42,627 nucleotides of DNA. It comes from Chryseosolibacter histidinae. Lineage in GTDB: Bacteria; Bacteroidota; Bacteroidia; Cytophagales; Cyclobacteriaceae. Position numbers and translations under genes: made by a program. Positions within the stretch are counted from its first letter, which is position 1. The number at the start of each line of letters is the position of its first letter. Of this stretch, positions 16,355-25,625 are shown piece by piece. The DNA is taken from positions 1 through 42,627 of the forward strand of contig NZ_JAHESF010000051.1 of NCBI RefSeq assembly GCF_018598225.1, read 5' to 3'. The notes under the pieces are model-generated. The model was given only the letters and a program-made list of their open reading frames with translations, searched no databases and was not told the origin of the DNA.

Positions 16355-18952
16355 ATGTATTTAAGAGTCTGCAATACTATTTTTTTACTATTCGTGTTTT
16401 TCTCACTGGCAAACTGCCAGGAATCAACGATTAGAGTCCCCGCCAGCAAAGATCTTGACCTGAGTCCTTTCACGGAATTTATCAATAATGGCGTGGTGCT
16501 GGCAGAGGATCGCTTTGGCAATAAGAACGAGGCGTATTTTTTTGATGGTAAGCGCTCGAATATCGAACTCATAGCGCCTGACCTTCTGCCATTGACAGGA
16601 GATTTTACCGTCTCATTCTGGCTGAGAACCAATAGCAAGAGGAGAATACAGGCGTTCAGCTCTGGCGACCTGGACCATGGCAACTTCGATTTTGATATCC
16701 ATCCTGTGACCGGTATCTGGGCATACTGGAATGGCGGTGGTGACCACGGTATTCAGTACGACTCCTCCAATATCGCCGATGACAAATGGCATCACATTGC
16801 GATCACGCGCGCGGAAGAAATCGTAAAGATGTACCAGGATGGAAAATTTGTTGGTGAGTATGCGTACAAAGATCCGATAGGGTCATCAACGGCATTGATT
16901 CTGGGAGGCAGAAGCGCATTTCCGTTCGATGGATACCTGGATGATATCAATATCTACCCCACTTCCATGACCGGTGTGGAGATCAAAGACATTTATGATG
17001 AAAAGCCCTTCTTCGTTTTTCCAAATCAGAATTCAGTTTTAACGGCAGGTTATTTCTACGACATTCTGCTGACGTCTATCAATGGCAGTACGGTTGATCT
17101 TGAAGTGTCTTATAACAGCGGTGCTTCCTGGGCAAGAGTAGCTTCCGGGCTAACGGTTCAGGACCCCCTGATAAACTGGCAGACAATGTCCCTCAAAAGC
17201 GGGTCGCGTCTGTGTAAGCTCAGGCTAAAAGATGAGAACGGAGAGGTTATTGCCCAGTCTGCTCTCTTCAGGCTTAACCCGCCGACGATCTCAACCGACT
17301 ATCAATGGGAAAAAGTCACCGAAGATGCACCCTGGCATCCTCGCGATGGCGCAGGAGTAACCGTGCTGGGCAATAAGGCCTGGTTGATGGGCGGATGGAA
17401 CCCCAGCATTTATCCGACAACAACCTCCAACGAGCTCTGGTCTTCTCCCGACGGAACCAACTGGCAACCGGCTGGTGTTGCGCCGTGGGAAGGACGACAC
17501 GTTTCAGGATGGGTGAATTTCGGGAATGCGATATGGCTGGTGGGAGGAGACGCCAATCAGCAGCGTTATCAGACCGACGTCTGGAAAAGTACAGACGGTG
17601 TGAACTGGACGGAGGTCATAAGCGAGACACCATGGATGCCCAGGGCCAGTCATATGGTGACCGTTTTCAAGGGCAAATTATGGATGGTGGGTGGACAGGA
17701 GTTTAACAACGGCGTACTGAAAGGCGATTCTGTTTTCAACGATGTCTGGAATTCGTCTGACGGAATACAGTGGAATATGGTTACCGCCAATGCACCATGG
17801 GAAGGTCGTGGCTTCGGTGGCCTGGTTTCGTTTCGCGGAAGGCTTTGGCTTTTCGGAGGTGGAAAATATAATTATCCACGCGAGTATTACAACGATGTGT
17901 GGAGTACTGCCGATGGCATCACCTGGACCAAGCACGTGACGCCCCCCTGGCGTGCGCGTTTTTTCCACCAGACTGTGGTGTACGATAATAAGGTGTGGAT
18001 CATCGGAGGCTATGGCGATAATAGTGGCAATCTCGGTGATATATGGTACACCACAGATGGTATGCGGTGGGTGCAGATGGAAAATGTGCCATGGTCGCCA
18101 AGGCATGCGGCTACCGCTTTCATCTTTAACAATAATATGTATCTGACCTGTGGAACAACAGGCAATAATCCAGATTCGTTGGAGAACGATATCTGGAGAA
18201 TGAAACCCTATCTCAATGTCAACCTGCCTTATAATCATGATCTGATCCTTCCCTTCGGAGAATCTCTTAACCTGAAGATAGCGCAGAGTCCAGGCTACCA
18301 GTACTCCTGGTACAAAGATGGCACCGAGCTTGAAGGTGAATCGGGTCCTTCCATCGATATTGTGGAAGACGGTGAATACGCCGTTTTTGTGCGGAGTACA
18401 AACGGTGCGTTAAAGGGACAAAGCAATTCAATAAAAGTGCTGTTCGAGCCAAATGTTTCACTGAACGTAGGAGCGGATACGCTGGTGTATGTAGATAAGC
18501 TGCGGATCGAGACATATTATGATCCGGAGTACAGCTATTCGTGGTATTATAACAACAAGCGTGTTCCTGACATGGACACCAGCGCCTATGAGGCAAAGTT
18601 GGAAGGCCATTATTTTGTGGAAGTAACGGGTAAAAACGGGCTGGTGAAATCAAGTCCGGCAATCTATATTTCGTTTTCGACCGAATTGAGTTCCACAGGC
18701 GAGCCCAAGCTGATGCTGGAGAGCAGAAATGAACGGTACCTGGACATTTACTATTTCAACAAACCCGTTACAGGTGCCGTCTCCTTGCGATTGTTTGATA
18801 TGAACGGCCGGGAATTTTACCGGGAAACTGCTGATAAGGTTGAAACGATACAATATTTTAGTGTTAATATTGAGCATCTGTCGGCGGGTATGTTTATCGC
18901 ATTAATAGAAACCTTTAACGATAAGCGATCAAGGAAATTTTTGAAAAAATAA
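16355..18952 (+). CDS. Exported LamG/kelch protein with type IX secretion tail
   Basis: Large protein of 865 aa from the ATG at 16355, chosen because it gives a signal peptide (hydrophobic IFLLFVFFSLANC); an upstream in-frame ATG at 16229 would bury it. Domain order: LamG/concanavalin-like lectin fold (about 35-215); a linker with beta strands; six kelch-type blades (about 315-620) with repeating WLMGG, WLVGG, WMVGG, WLFGG and WIIGG strands and DVWxSTDGxxW motifs; two Ig-like units (about 620-775); and a C-terminal T9SS type A sorting domain (about 785-865) ending SRKFLKK. It is therefore predicted to be secreted through the Por system and attached to the cell surface. It may bind the polysaccharide. 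It splits the Wbp-type sugar pathway genes. No catalytic motif is seen. Confidence 0.85.
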   Translation: MYLRVCNTIFLLFVFFSLANCQESTIRVPASKDLDLSPFTEFINNGVVLAEDRFGNKNEAYFFDGKRSNIELIAPDLLPLTGDFTVSFWLRTNSKRRIQAFSSGDLDHGNFDFDIHPVTGIWAYWNGGGDHGIQYDSSNIADDKWHHIAITRAEEIVKMYQDGKFVGEYAYKDPIGSSTALILGGRSAFPFDGYLDDINIYPTSMTGVEIKDIYDEKPFFVFPNQNSVLTAGYFYDILLTSINGSTVDLEVSYNSGASWARVASGLTVQDPLINWQTMSLKSGSRLCKLRLKDENGEVIAQSALFRLNPPTISTDYQWEKVTEDAPWHPRDGAGVTVLGNKAWLMGGWNPSIYPTTTSNELWSSPDGTNWQPAGVAPWEGRHVSGWVNFGNAIWLVGGDANQQRYQTDVWKSTDGVNWTEVISETPWMPRASHMVTVFKGKLWMVGGQEFNNGVLKGDSVFNDVWNSSDGIQWNMVTANAPWEGRGFGGLVSFRGRLWLFGGGKYNYPREYYNDVWSTADGITWTKHVTPPWRARFFHQTVVYDNKVWIIGGYGDNSGNLGDIWYTTDGMRWVQMENVPWSPRHAATAFIFNNNMYLTCGTTGNNPDSLENDIWRMKPYLNVNLPYNHDLILPFGESLNLKIAQSPGYQYSWYKDGTELEGESGPSIDIVEDGEYAVFVRSTNGALKGQSNSIKVLFEPNVSLNVGADTLVYVDKLRIETYYDPEYSYSWYYNNKRVPDMDTSAYEAKLEGHYFVEVTGKNGLVKSSPAIYISFSTELSSTGEPKLMLESRNERYLDIYYFNKPVTGAVSLRLFDMNGREFYRETADKVETIQYFSVNIEHLSAGMFIALIETFNDKRSRKFLKK

Positions 18953-19022
18953 GCAGCCGTCGCACGTGGATAGTGATGCGTCGTCGTCAGATTTTTTTCA
19001 GTTTTTTTAAGAATTTGTATAC

Positions 19023-19991
19023 ATGAAAAATTTTGCTTTGATAGGAGCAGCAGGTTTTATAGCTCCAAGGCATCTGAAGGCGATTAAAGACACAGGTAAC
19101 AATTTACTGGCCGCGCTTGATGTATTTGACAGCGTGGGCGTGATCGATAGCTATTTTCCGAATGCCGATTTTTTTGTTGAGTTCGAGCGCTTCGACAGGC
19201 ATATCGATAAATTGAAGCGGAAGGGAGTTAAAACAGATTACGTTAGTATCTGTACGCCCAATTATCTTCATGACTCTCATATACGGTTCGCTTTGCGCCA
19301 TGGCGCCGATGCGATATGCGAGAAGCCACTGGTGCTGAATCCTTGGAATATCGACGCGCTGATGAACCTGGAACAGGAATCCGGCAAAAAGATCTTCAAC
19401 ATCCTTCAGCTCAGGTTGCATCCGGTGATCATTGAATTGCGAAACAAGATCCAGTCGGGGCCGAAAGATAAGGTCTATGATGTTGAATTGAGCTATATCA
19501 CTTCCCGTGGCTCCTGGTATTACACAAGCTGGAAGGGCGAAATGAACAAATCAGGCGGGATCGCCACCAATATCGGCATTCATTTCTTCGATATGCTCAC
19601 CTGGATCTTTGGCGCCGTAAAAGAAAATGAAGTGCACATCCACACGCATGACAGGGCGGCGGGTGCGCTGGTGCTGGAAAGAGCACGGGTGAAATGGTTT
19701 TTAAGCATCAACTACGATGCAATTCCCGAGAACGTGAAAGCCGCAGGCAAAAGAACTTTCAGAAGCATCACTGTTGACGGCGAAGAAGTGGAGTTTAGCG
19801 AAGGATTTACCGATCTTCACACCCGCAGCTACGAAGAAATATTGAAAGGAAACGGATTCGGCATCAACGAAACCAGGCAGTCTATAGAGCTCGCGCATGA
19901 TATCCGTCATAAGACGCCGCTTGGATTAACAGGCGACCATCATCCCTTCGCAGCCCAGCCACTTTCAGCTCATCCATTCCAGAAAAATTAA
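19023..19991 (+). CDS. Gfo/Idh/MocA nucleotide-sugar 3-dehydrogenase (WbpB/WlbA-like)
   Basis: NAD-dependent oxidoreductase of 322 aa, predicted to oxidise C3 of UDP-GlcNAc uronate to the keto form used by WbpE. The Rossmann start reads ALIGAAGFIAPRHLKAIKD, the conserved catalytic-region Lys is in ICEKPLVLNP (Glu100-Lys101-Pro102), and a GGIATNIGIHFFDML helix carries the expected His. The N-terminal DSVGVIDSYFPNADFFVEFE pattern is characteristic of the WbpB/WlbA subgroup. It follows the T9SS kelch gene after 70 bases, and the next aminotransferase begins nine bases after its stop. Together with 11857, 14390 and 15511 it completes a UDP-GlcNAc3NAcA-type pathway. Confidence 0.88.
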   Translation: MKNFALIGAAGFIAPRHLKAIKDTGNNLLAALDVFDSVGVIDSYFPNADFFVEFERFDRHIDKLKRKGVKTDYVSICTPNYLHDSHIRFALRHGADAICEKPLVLNPWNIDALMNLEQESGKKIFNILQLRLHPVIIELRNKIQSGPKDKVYDVELSYITSRGSWYYTSWKGEMNKSGGIATNIGIHFFDMLTWIFGAVKENEVHIHTHDRAAGALVLERARVKWFLSINYDAIPENVKAAGKRTFRSITVDGEEVEFSEGFTDLHTRSYEEILKGNGFGINETRQSIELAHDIRHKTPLGLTGDHHPFAAQPLSAHPFQKN

Positions 19992-20000
19992 GCATCGCGC

Positions 20001-21107
20001 ATGAAGAGCTTTATTCCGCTTAGCAGGCCCAATATAAAAGAAGAAGATATAGAACGCGTTGCGGAGGTCCTCCGGTCGGGTATGCTGGTGCAGGGTGAGC
20101 ATGTAAAGGCATTTGAAAATGCCATCGCCGCTTTTATCGGATGCAAATATGCCATCGCCGTTTCCAATGGTACGGCATCTCTTCACCTGGCGCTGAAGGC
20201 GTTGCATATCGGGCCGGGAGATGAGGTGGTCATCCCTGCCTTCTCTTATGTTGCCACGGCCAACGTTGTTGAGCTGGTTGGCGCCAAGCCGGTGTTTGTA
20301 GACGTTGAGCTCACCACCTGCAATATTCAGGCACAGGCCGTTGCCGATCTGCGATCGCCGAAGATCAAGGCATTGATGCCTGTTCACGAGTTTGGCCTGT
20401 CGGCAGATATTCAGAAGTTGTCTCAGATCGCCAGGCAGAACAGCTGGGCGCTGATCGAAGATGCCGCCTGTGCGCTCGGAGCTACGGAGCATGGCAAACA
20501 GGTGGGCACTTTTAAGGAATTCGGGTCGTTTTCGTTTCATCCAAGAAAGGCCATCACGTCAGGAGAGGGTGGTTTGATCACTACGAATGACGACGATCTT
20601 GCCAATAAGATCTATGTGCTGCGAAACCACGGCATCTCCACACAAGGTTATCTCGACTTCATTGATGCCGGATTCAATTACAGGCTTACTGAAATGCAGG
20701 CAGTATTGCTGACGGGCCAGCTGAAGCGTTTCGACTCAACGTTGGCACGGCGCAAGGAGCTGGCAGCGCTATACAACGAAAGGCTTCGCGGCATTGCGCA
20801 GGTCAGCCTTCCGCAATATGCCCCGGAGAAGGAACACACCTGGCAGACCTTTCACATTTTGCTTGACAGGAATATCGACCGGGCAAAACTTATACTGGCA
20901 CTGAAAGATCACGGTGTGGGAACGAATTACGGAGCCCAGTGCATCCCGGCCATGACCTACTATAAAGGCAAATACGGTTTTGATGCCGAAAAAACATATC
21001 CCAACGCCTGGGCTCTCTACACGCGGGGCCTCGCGCTACCCATGTTTGAAACATTGACGGATGATGAGATACATTACATTTGCGATACGTTAATAAGGTT
21101 ACTCTAG
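20001..21107 (+). CDS. Second DegT/DnrJ/EryC1 sugar aminotransferase
   Basis: PLP-dependent aminotransferase of 368 aa, clearly different from the one at 14390. Lys183 in FHPRKAITSGEGG is the Schiff-base residue and Asp154 (LIEDAACALGA) the cofactor partner. The FSFHPRKAIT type of active site is typical of enzymes such as perosamine synthase (PerA) and PglE/PseC relatives that transaminate 4-keto sugars. Which keto sugar is used here is unknown; no obvious 4,6-dehydratase is encoded in the window. It heads a compact block with two SDR enzymes, a phosphoesterase and an ATP-grasp protein. Confidence 0.85.
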   Translation: MKSFIPLSRPNIKEEDIERVAEVLRSGMLVQGEHVKAFENAIAAFIGCKYAIAVSNGTASLHLALKALHIGPGDEVVIPAFSYVATANVVELVGAKPVFVDVELTTCNIQAQAVADLRSPKIKALMPVHEFGLSADIQKLSQIARQNSWALIEDAACALGATEHGKQVGTFKEFGSFSFHPRKAITSGEGGLITTNDDDLANKIYVLRNHGISTQGYLDFIDAGFNYRLTEMQAVLLTGQLKRFDSTLARRKELAALYNERLRGIAQVSLPQYAPEKEHTWQTFHILLDRNIDRAKLILALKDHGVGTNYGAQCIPAMTYYKGKYGFDAEKTYPNAWALYTRGLALPMFETLTDDEIHYICDTLIRLL

Positions 21108-21145
21108 CATTACTCAACCAACTCTCGACCAAAAATTAAAAATCA

Positions 21146-22096
21146 ATGAAAGGAAAAAATATCTTCATTACTGGCGGTGCCGGCTTTATCGCAAACACAC
21201 TCATCAAAAAGCTTATCGAAGACAATAAGATCACGGTATATGACAATTTTCATCGCGATACACTGACTGCAAGCGGCTACGCAAATCATCCCAATATAAA
21301 GATCATCAAGGGAGATGTGCTCGATGCTGCCCATTTAACGGCATCGATGCAGGGCGCAAATGTGGTGGTGCACGCCGCGGGGATTGCAGGGATCGACACC
21401 GTTATAAAAAATCCGGTGAAGACCATGCAGGTGAATATGATCGGCACGGCCAACGCGCTGGAGGCCGCCCGCGTCAACCAGGTCAGTGACAGGTTTATCG
21501 ATTTCTCCACATCAGAGGTCTTCGGATCCATGGCGTTCAAGTCTTCAGAAGAAGATCAGACCGTTGCCGGATCTGCCGGGGAAGCCCGTTGGACTTACGC
21601 TGTGAGCAAGCTGGCAGGAGAGCACCTTGCCCATGCCTACTACTCTCAGTATAAACTTCCGGTAGTAACTGTTCGTCCATTCAATGTGTATGGCCCCGGA
21701 CAAACCGGTGAAGGCGCTATCCAGATATTCATTAAGAGGGCGCTTAAAAATGAAGAGATCCACATCGATGGCGACGGCGCCCAGATCCGCGCGTGGTGTT
21801 ATGTTGATGACTTTGTCGACTGCCTCTTCCGGTGCCTTGACAACCCTAAAGCTATCGGCCACAGCTTTAACATCGGAAACGCGCGTGCTGTGATAACAAT
21901 CCTCGGGCTGGCACAAACCGTTTGCCGGGTGCTGAATTCCCGCTCCAAGATCCTCTTTGATCCGCCGCTGTCTGCCGACATCGCGATCCGCATCCCCAGC
22001 GTGGATAAAGCAAAAGATATTCTGGGATTCAAAGCTATGGTTGATCTTGAAGAAGGCATCGAGCGCACTGCTGAATTCTTTAAAAGCCTCGCGTGA
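21146..22096 (+). CDS. NAD-dependent nucleotide-sugar epimerase/dehydratase family protein
   Basis: Extended SDR of 316 aa, predicted cytosolic. It has GGAGFIA (10-16; the last Gly of the usual GxxGxxG is Ala), the STSEVFG segment (121-127) and Tyr151-x3-Lys155 (YAVSK). The SxxE(V)FG pattern resembles dehydratase/decarboxylase members such as ArnA/UXS or RmlB-like enzymes. The [17 protein letters not shown] helix, by contrast, is generic. The exact reaction cannot be assigned; it could be the dehydratase or epimerase serving the neighbouring aminotransferase. Its stop overlaps the GTG start of the next gene (GTGA), indicating translational coupling. Confidence 0.8.
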   Translation: MKGKNIFITGGAGFIANTLIKKLIEDNKITVYDNFHRDTLTASGYANHPNIKIIKGDVLDAAHLTASMQGANVVVHAAGIAGIDTVIKNPVKTMQVNMIGTANALEAARVNQVSDRFIDFSTSEVFGSMAFKSSEEDQTVAGSAGEARWTYAVSKLAGEHLAHAYYSQYKLPVVTVRPFNVYGPGQTGEGAIQIFIKRALKNEEIHIDGDGAQIRAWCYVDDFVDCLFRCLDNPKAIGHSFNIGNARAVITILGLAQTVCRVLNSRSKILFDPPLSADIAIRIPSVDKAKDILGFKAMVDLEEGIERTAEFFKSLA

Positions 22097-22986
22097 ATAT
22101 AGTTGTTACTGGAGCGGGCGGTCACCTGGGTACCGTAATAACACGTGACCTGATCTTAGAAGGACACAACGTTATCCCTGTTTTCCGCAAGGCGCCCACC
22201 GGTAACACATTTACTTTTGCGCTTGCCGGCGACCTTTCGAAAGAAGCGTTGCTGGATAAGCTGAAACAAAAGCCCGATGTTATTGTTCATACTGCTGCCA
22301 ACATCCCGCTGGCGGATTCCGGTGCTGAAATAATTACGGAGAACAGGGAAACAGATACGCACGTTATCCGGTATTGCCGCGACAACAACGTTTTGCTGGT
22401 GTATACGTCAACGGCATACCTGTATGCCCTCGACGGTGGCAATGCCGGGTACCTCACTGAAATGGCCCCCGTCAGACCCTCGGGCGAGTATTACGCCGGG
22501 AAGCTGGCATCAGAGGAGCGTATCAGGGAACAACTGCCCAGGCATATCATACTGCGTTTATCATCGCCTTATGGCCCTCACAAAAGACACGAGAACGTGC
22601 TCATCAAATTCATTAGAAATGTGCTTCGTGGCGACGATCTGGTGCTGAGCGGATCGGGTCAGAAACTGCAGGACTTCATTCATGAAGATGATGCCTCGTA
22701 TATGGCAAGGCAATGCATCGCCAAATCGGCCTACGGTACTTTTAATTGTGTTTACGGGCACTCTGTTTCAATGATCGAACTCGCGGAGATGCTGCGCGCT
22801 ATGGTGCCTGGCACGCGGTCGCATATCCGTTTTTCGGACCGGGAAGATCCTTCCGAAAAACTGAATATCAGGTTTAGCAACGACCGGCTTAAAGCGCTGG
22901 GCATCGCGCCAAGGGTGTCTTTGCAGGATGGCCTGCGCCGCCTTATCAGGCATTTTCAGGAACAACCCCATGAGACCATTTCATGA
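22093..22986 (+). CDS. NAD(P)-dependent SDR, RmlD-like/epimerase family
   Basis: Extended SDR of 297 aa starting at a GTG that overlaps the previous stop. It has GAGGHLG (7-13), the TSTAYLY segment (105-111) and Tyr133-x3-Lys137 (YYAGK). The protein is shorter than typical epimerases and has an atypical sugar-binding half ([20 protein letters not shown], then a [11 protein letters not shown] segment). It may reduce or epimerise a keto-sugar intermediate. Its stop overlaps the next ATG by four bases (ATGA). No precise function can be claimed. Confidence 0.75.
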   Translation: MNIVVTGAGGHLGTVITRDLILEGHNVIPVFRKAPTGNTFTFALAGDLSKEALLDKLKQKPDVIVHTAANIPLADSGAEIITENRETDTHVIRYCRDNNVLLVYTSTAYLYALDGGNAGYLTEMAPVRPSGEYYAGKLASEERIREQLPRHIILRLSSPYGPHKRHENVLIKFIRNVLRGDDLVLSGSGQKLQDFIHEDDASYMARQCIAKSAYGTFNCVYGHSVSMIELAEMLRAMVPGTRSHIRFSDREDPSEKLNIRFSNDRLKALGIAPRVSLQDGLRRLIRHFQEQPHETIS

Positions 22987-23687
22987 AAATCGGCTTCATT
23001 TCTGATATCCATGGGAACCATATTGCCCTGAAGGAAGCATTGACGTTCCTGAGACAGGCAAGCAAGGTTAGCGAGATCTTTTTCCTGGGCGACGCGATCG
23101 GCTATATGCCCGATGCCAACGCCGTGGTGACTACTTTACGGGAAGAGAATATAAACTGCCTGATGGGAAATCACGAGGCCATGTTCCTGGGATGGTTACC
23201 GACCGATGCCCGGGCCGCACAGGTCTATCAGTTCGATAAGATCAGGGGTACAATGGCTGACGGCAATCTTGAATTTCTTAAAAAGCAGCTGCCATTCCGG
23301 GAGATCTCCGTGTCCGGAACAAGGATACTCATGGTGCACGGAAGCCCGGTAGATCCTTTGAATGGATATCTTTACCCCGATACGCCGCTTGGCAACATGC
23401 AGGCATATCCATATGATTTTGTTTTGATGGGCCACACGCACAGGCCTTTTATCAGGCAACATCATTCATCGTGGTATGTGAACGTGGGCTCATGCGGCAT
23501 GCCACGCGATACAGGAGCCCTGGCGGCCGTTGCTGTGCTGGATGTGAATACGAAAGAAGCCAGGATCTACAGATTACCGCTGAACATAGCGGCGATGAGA
23601 GAAAAATACAAAGGGGTTCATCCTGATGTGGAAAATCTTTGGGAACGTACCATTCCCGTGAAGGATATTGTTGGAGAAATAATATAG
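22983..23687 (+). CDS. Calcineurin-like metallophosphoesterase (YfcE/MJ0936-like)
   Basis: Small dimetal phosphoesterase of 234 aa with no signal peptide, so cytoplasmic. All metal-site motifs are in place: D8-I-H10-G, GD at 36-37 (Asp37), GNHE (62-65), MVHGSP (His119) and GHTH (150-153). Relatives hydrolyse phosphodiesters or phosphomonoesters in vitro. The natural substrate here is unknown. In this block, with start and stop overlapping the SDR gene upstream and the ATP-grasp gene three bases downstream, it might hydrolyse a sugar phosphate or a nucleotide-activated intermediate. That role is inference from context only. Confidence 0.85.
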   Translation: MKIGFISDIHGNHIALKEALTFLRQASKVSEIFFLGDAIGYMPDANAVVTTLREENINCLMGNHEAMFLGWLPTDARAAQVYQFDKIRGTMADGNLEFLKKQLPFREISVSGTRILMVHGSPVDPLNGYLYPDTPLGNMQAYPYDFVLMGHTHRPFIRQHHSSWYVNVGSCGMPRDTGALAAVAVLDVNTKEARIYRLPLNIAAMREKYKGVHPDVENLWERTIPVKDIVGEII

Positions 23688-23690
23688 GAT

Positions 23691-24746
23691 ATGCAAATAA
23701 ATGTTCTTGTTACCGGCATTGGCGGCGGTGGAGTGGGCGAGCAGGTGTTAAAAGCGCTTAAGTTGTCAGGGAACGCCTATACCGTCATAGGCACAGATGC
23801 CACCGGGCTTTGCAATAACAAATTCAAGGTTGATCACTTTTACCAGGTACCCGGCTCCGCGCAGCCGAACTATATTGAAACGTTGCTTCAGATCTGTGAA
23901 AAGCACAATGTACGCGCCATTATTCCCGGTTCTGAACCCGAGCTGAAAGTGATCAGCCGCGACAGGCAACGTTTCACAGACCGGAACGTGCTTCCGTTGA
24001 TCAATCCAGACAACGTTGTTCGCATCTGCCTTGATAAGTTTTTAACGAACAATTTCTTTGTCGACAATGGTTTTCTTTTTCCGAGATCCTATCAGATAAA
24101 AAGCCTGGCAGACCTTGCGTCTGTCACCTTTTTTCCGGTGGTGATCAAACCATCTGTAGGTGGCGGTGGCTCAGCCAATACCATGATCGCGCAAGACAAG
24201 GCCGAGCTGGAGCTGTTCTCACAATACATGCTCACCATTTACCAGGAATTTATTCTGCAGGAGTATGTCGGAACGCCCGAAGCAGAGTATACCGTGGGTG
24301 TGCTGCTGGGCATGGATGGAGAGCTGATCAATTCGATCGCCATCAGGCGCAATATCATGAGCGGATTGAGTAACCGCATCAAAATAAAGAACCGTACAGG
24401 AAACGATGCGCTTGGTCCCTTGCTTGTGGTGAGCAGTGGCATTTCTCAGGGAGAGGTGGTGGCCAATCCCAAGGTTACAGGTTCGTGCGAAGAGATCGCC
24501 AGAAAAATAGGCGCCCGCGGAGCGATCAACATACAATGCAGGGTTCACAAAGATGAAGTGTATGTATTTGAGATCAATCCAAGATTTTCCGGCACCACTT
24601 CCCTGCGCGCCATGGTAGGTTATAATGAGCCGGACGTGCTCATCAGAAGAGAGATACTGGGTGAAAAGATACAGGGCAGGTTTCCATATAAGCTGGGCCA
24701 TATAACGAGGGGGCTCAGCGAAACCTATATCGGGGAGTTGCAATAA
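23691..24746 (+). CDS. ATP-grasp ligase, CarB-like
   Basis: Protein of 351 aa with a pre-ATP-grasp Rossmann part (NVLVTGIGGGGVGEQVLKAL at the start) and an ATP-grasp domain. The domain has a Lys-flanked glycine loop (VVIKPSVGGGGSANTM, about 150-164), the QEYVGTPEAEYTVGVL strand, and the metal-binding FEINPRFSG (Glu294, Asn296). The closest superfamily resemblance is to the CarB-type group that includes peptide and amino-acid ligases. In a polysaccharide locus it could couple an amino acid or other carboxylate to an amino sugar made by the aminotransferase at 20001. The acceptor is unknown. It is the last gene of the block, followed by a 258-base gap with a strong promoter. Confidence 0.85.
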   Translation: MQINVLVTGIGGGGVGEQVLKALKLSGNAYTVIGTDATGLCNNKFKVDHFYQVPGSAQPNYIETLLQICEKHNVRAIIPGSEPELKVISRDRQRFTDRNVLPLINPDNVVRICLDKFLTNNFFVDNGFLFPRSYQIKSLADLASVTFFPVVIKPSVGGGGSANTMIAQDKAELELFSQYMLTIYQEFILQEYVGTPEAEYTVGVLLGMDGELINSIAIRRNIMSGLSNRIKIKNRTGNDALGPLLVVSSGISQGEVVANPKVTGSCEEIARKIGARGAINIQCRVHKDEVYVFEINPRFSGTTSLRAMVGYNEPDVLIRREILGEKIQGRFPYKLGHITRGLSETYIGELQ

Positions 24747-24865
24747 CATCCTCCAATTGCCAACGATTGCATGATGCTCACATGGAGTGGGTATCCGGCT
24801 GCCGACAGCACCCGGTCACCAGGCGCGCGGGCTTATAAAAGCGGCCGAAGTAGGGAAAGTGGAAA

Positions 24866-24895
24866 TTGAGTATGCCTTAGTATATAATATTTTTG
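24866..24895 (+). promoter_or_regulatory. Consensus Bacteroidota promoter before hisH2
   Basis: A TTG -33 element (24866-24868) is separated by exactly 19 bases from TATTTTTG (24888-24895), a full TAnnTTTG -7 box. A second -7 match, TAAATTTG, follows at 24897-24904. The surroundings are AT-rich compared with the neighbouring genes. Transcription would start near 24902, leaving about 100 bases of leader before the ATG at 25005. It would drive hisH2, hisF2, the amidotransferase and downstream genes. The upstream part of the 258-base spacer (24747-24860) shows no gene. Confidence 0.6.
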
Positions 24896-25004
24896 ATAAA
24901 TTTGCGCGCTAAATAATGCTCTGGCAAATCTGGATTAAGCTGGTCATTTAATTTAAATACGCACAGAAGCCTGTTCATCTTAATCCTAAAATCAAGCAGT
25001 CTGT

Positions 25005-25616
25005 ATGATCGCAATTGTAGACTATGGAATGGGTAACATAGGATCGATCCTGAATATGTTCAAGCGGATCGAGGTAAAGGATGTTATTGTTACCGGCGAT
25101 GCAGAAAAGATCAGAAAAGCAGACAAGATCATTTTGCCCGGCGTTGGATCGTTCGATACAGGAATGATCCACTTGAAGGAGAATGGACTGATCGAAGTTT
25201 TAACTGAAAAAGCGCTGAAGCAGCGAGTGCCGGTTCTGGGCATCTGCCTGGGTATGCAGCTGATCACCAAACGAAGCGAAGAAGGCGTGGAGCCCGGCCT
25301 GGGTTGGATCGACGCCGAGACCAAACGATTCCAATTCGATCCTTCGCTGAAGTTGAAGGTTCCGCACATGGGCTGGAATTATTTGACCGTTAAGAAAGAG
25401 AATGCGCTGATTGAAGCGGATGAGAAAAAAAGATTTTACTTCGTTCACTCCTATTACGTGAAGTGTAATGTTGAATCGGATATACTGGCGGAAAGCCACT
25501 ACGGATTTAAATTCACCTGCTCATTGAATAGAGACAATATATTTGGGGCTCAGTTCCATCCGGAGAAAAGTCATAAGTTTGGAATGAAGTTGTATAAAAA
25601 TTTCGCTTCTTTATAA
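25005..25616 (+). CDS. HisH-type glutaminase, polysaccharide paralogue (HisH2)
   Basis: Class I glutamine amidotransferase subunit of 203 aa that releases ammonia from glutamine. The triad is intact: Cys81 in GICLGMQ, His185 and Glu187 in FHPEKS; an oxyanion-type PGVGSF segment is at 45-50. It is a normal-length HisH. However, the context (hisF-like plus sugar amidotransferase, no other his genes) shows that it belongs to the acetamidino-sugar system of LPS and O-antigen loci, as with P. aeruginosa hisH2/hisF2/wbpG. It is the first gene behind the strong promoter at 24866. The hisF-like gene starts nine bases after its stop. Confidence 0.9.
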   Translation: MIAIVDYGMGNIGSILNMFKRIEVKDVIVTGDAEKIRKADKIILPGVGSFDTGMIHLKENGLIEVLTEKALKQRVPVLGICLGMQLITKRSEEGVEPGLGWIDAETKRFQFDPSLKLKVPHMGWNYLTVKKENALIEADEKKRFYFVHSYYVKCNVESDILAESHYGFKFTCSLNRDNIFGAQFHPEKSHKFGMKLYKNFASL

Positions 25617-25625
25617 TCTTCCTCT

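Noticed and set aside
16355-16430. Lipoprotein reading of the kelch protein because of LANC
   Set aside because: Asn before Cys does not fit a normal lipobox, and the T9SS tail already gives a surface-anchoring route.
17678-18238. 186-codon minus-strand open frame inside the kelch gene
   Set aside because: It mirrors the repeated blade codons and has no start context or homologous motif; the + frame is a coherent domain protein.
18958-18997. Terminator after the kelch gene
   Set aside because: A possible stem has a T-T mismatch and stands several bases before the T-run; too weak to call.
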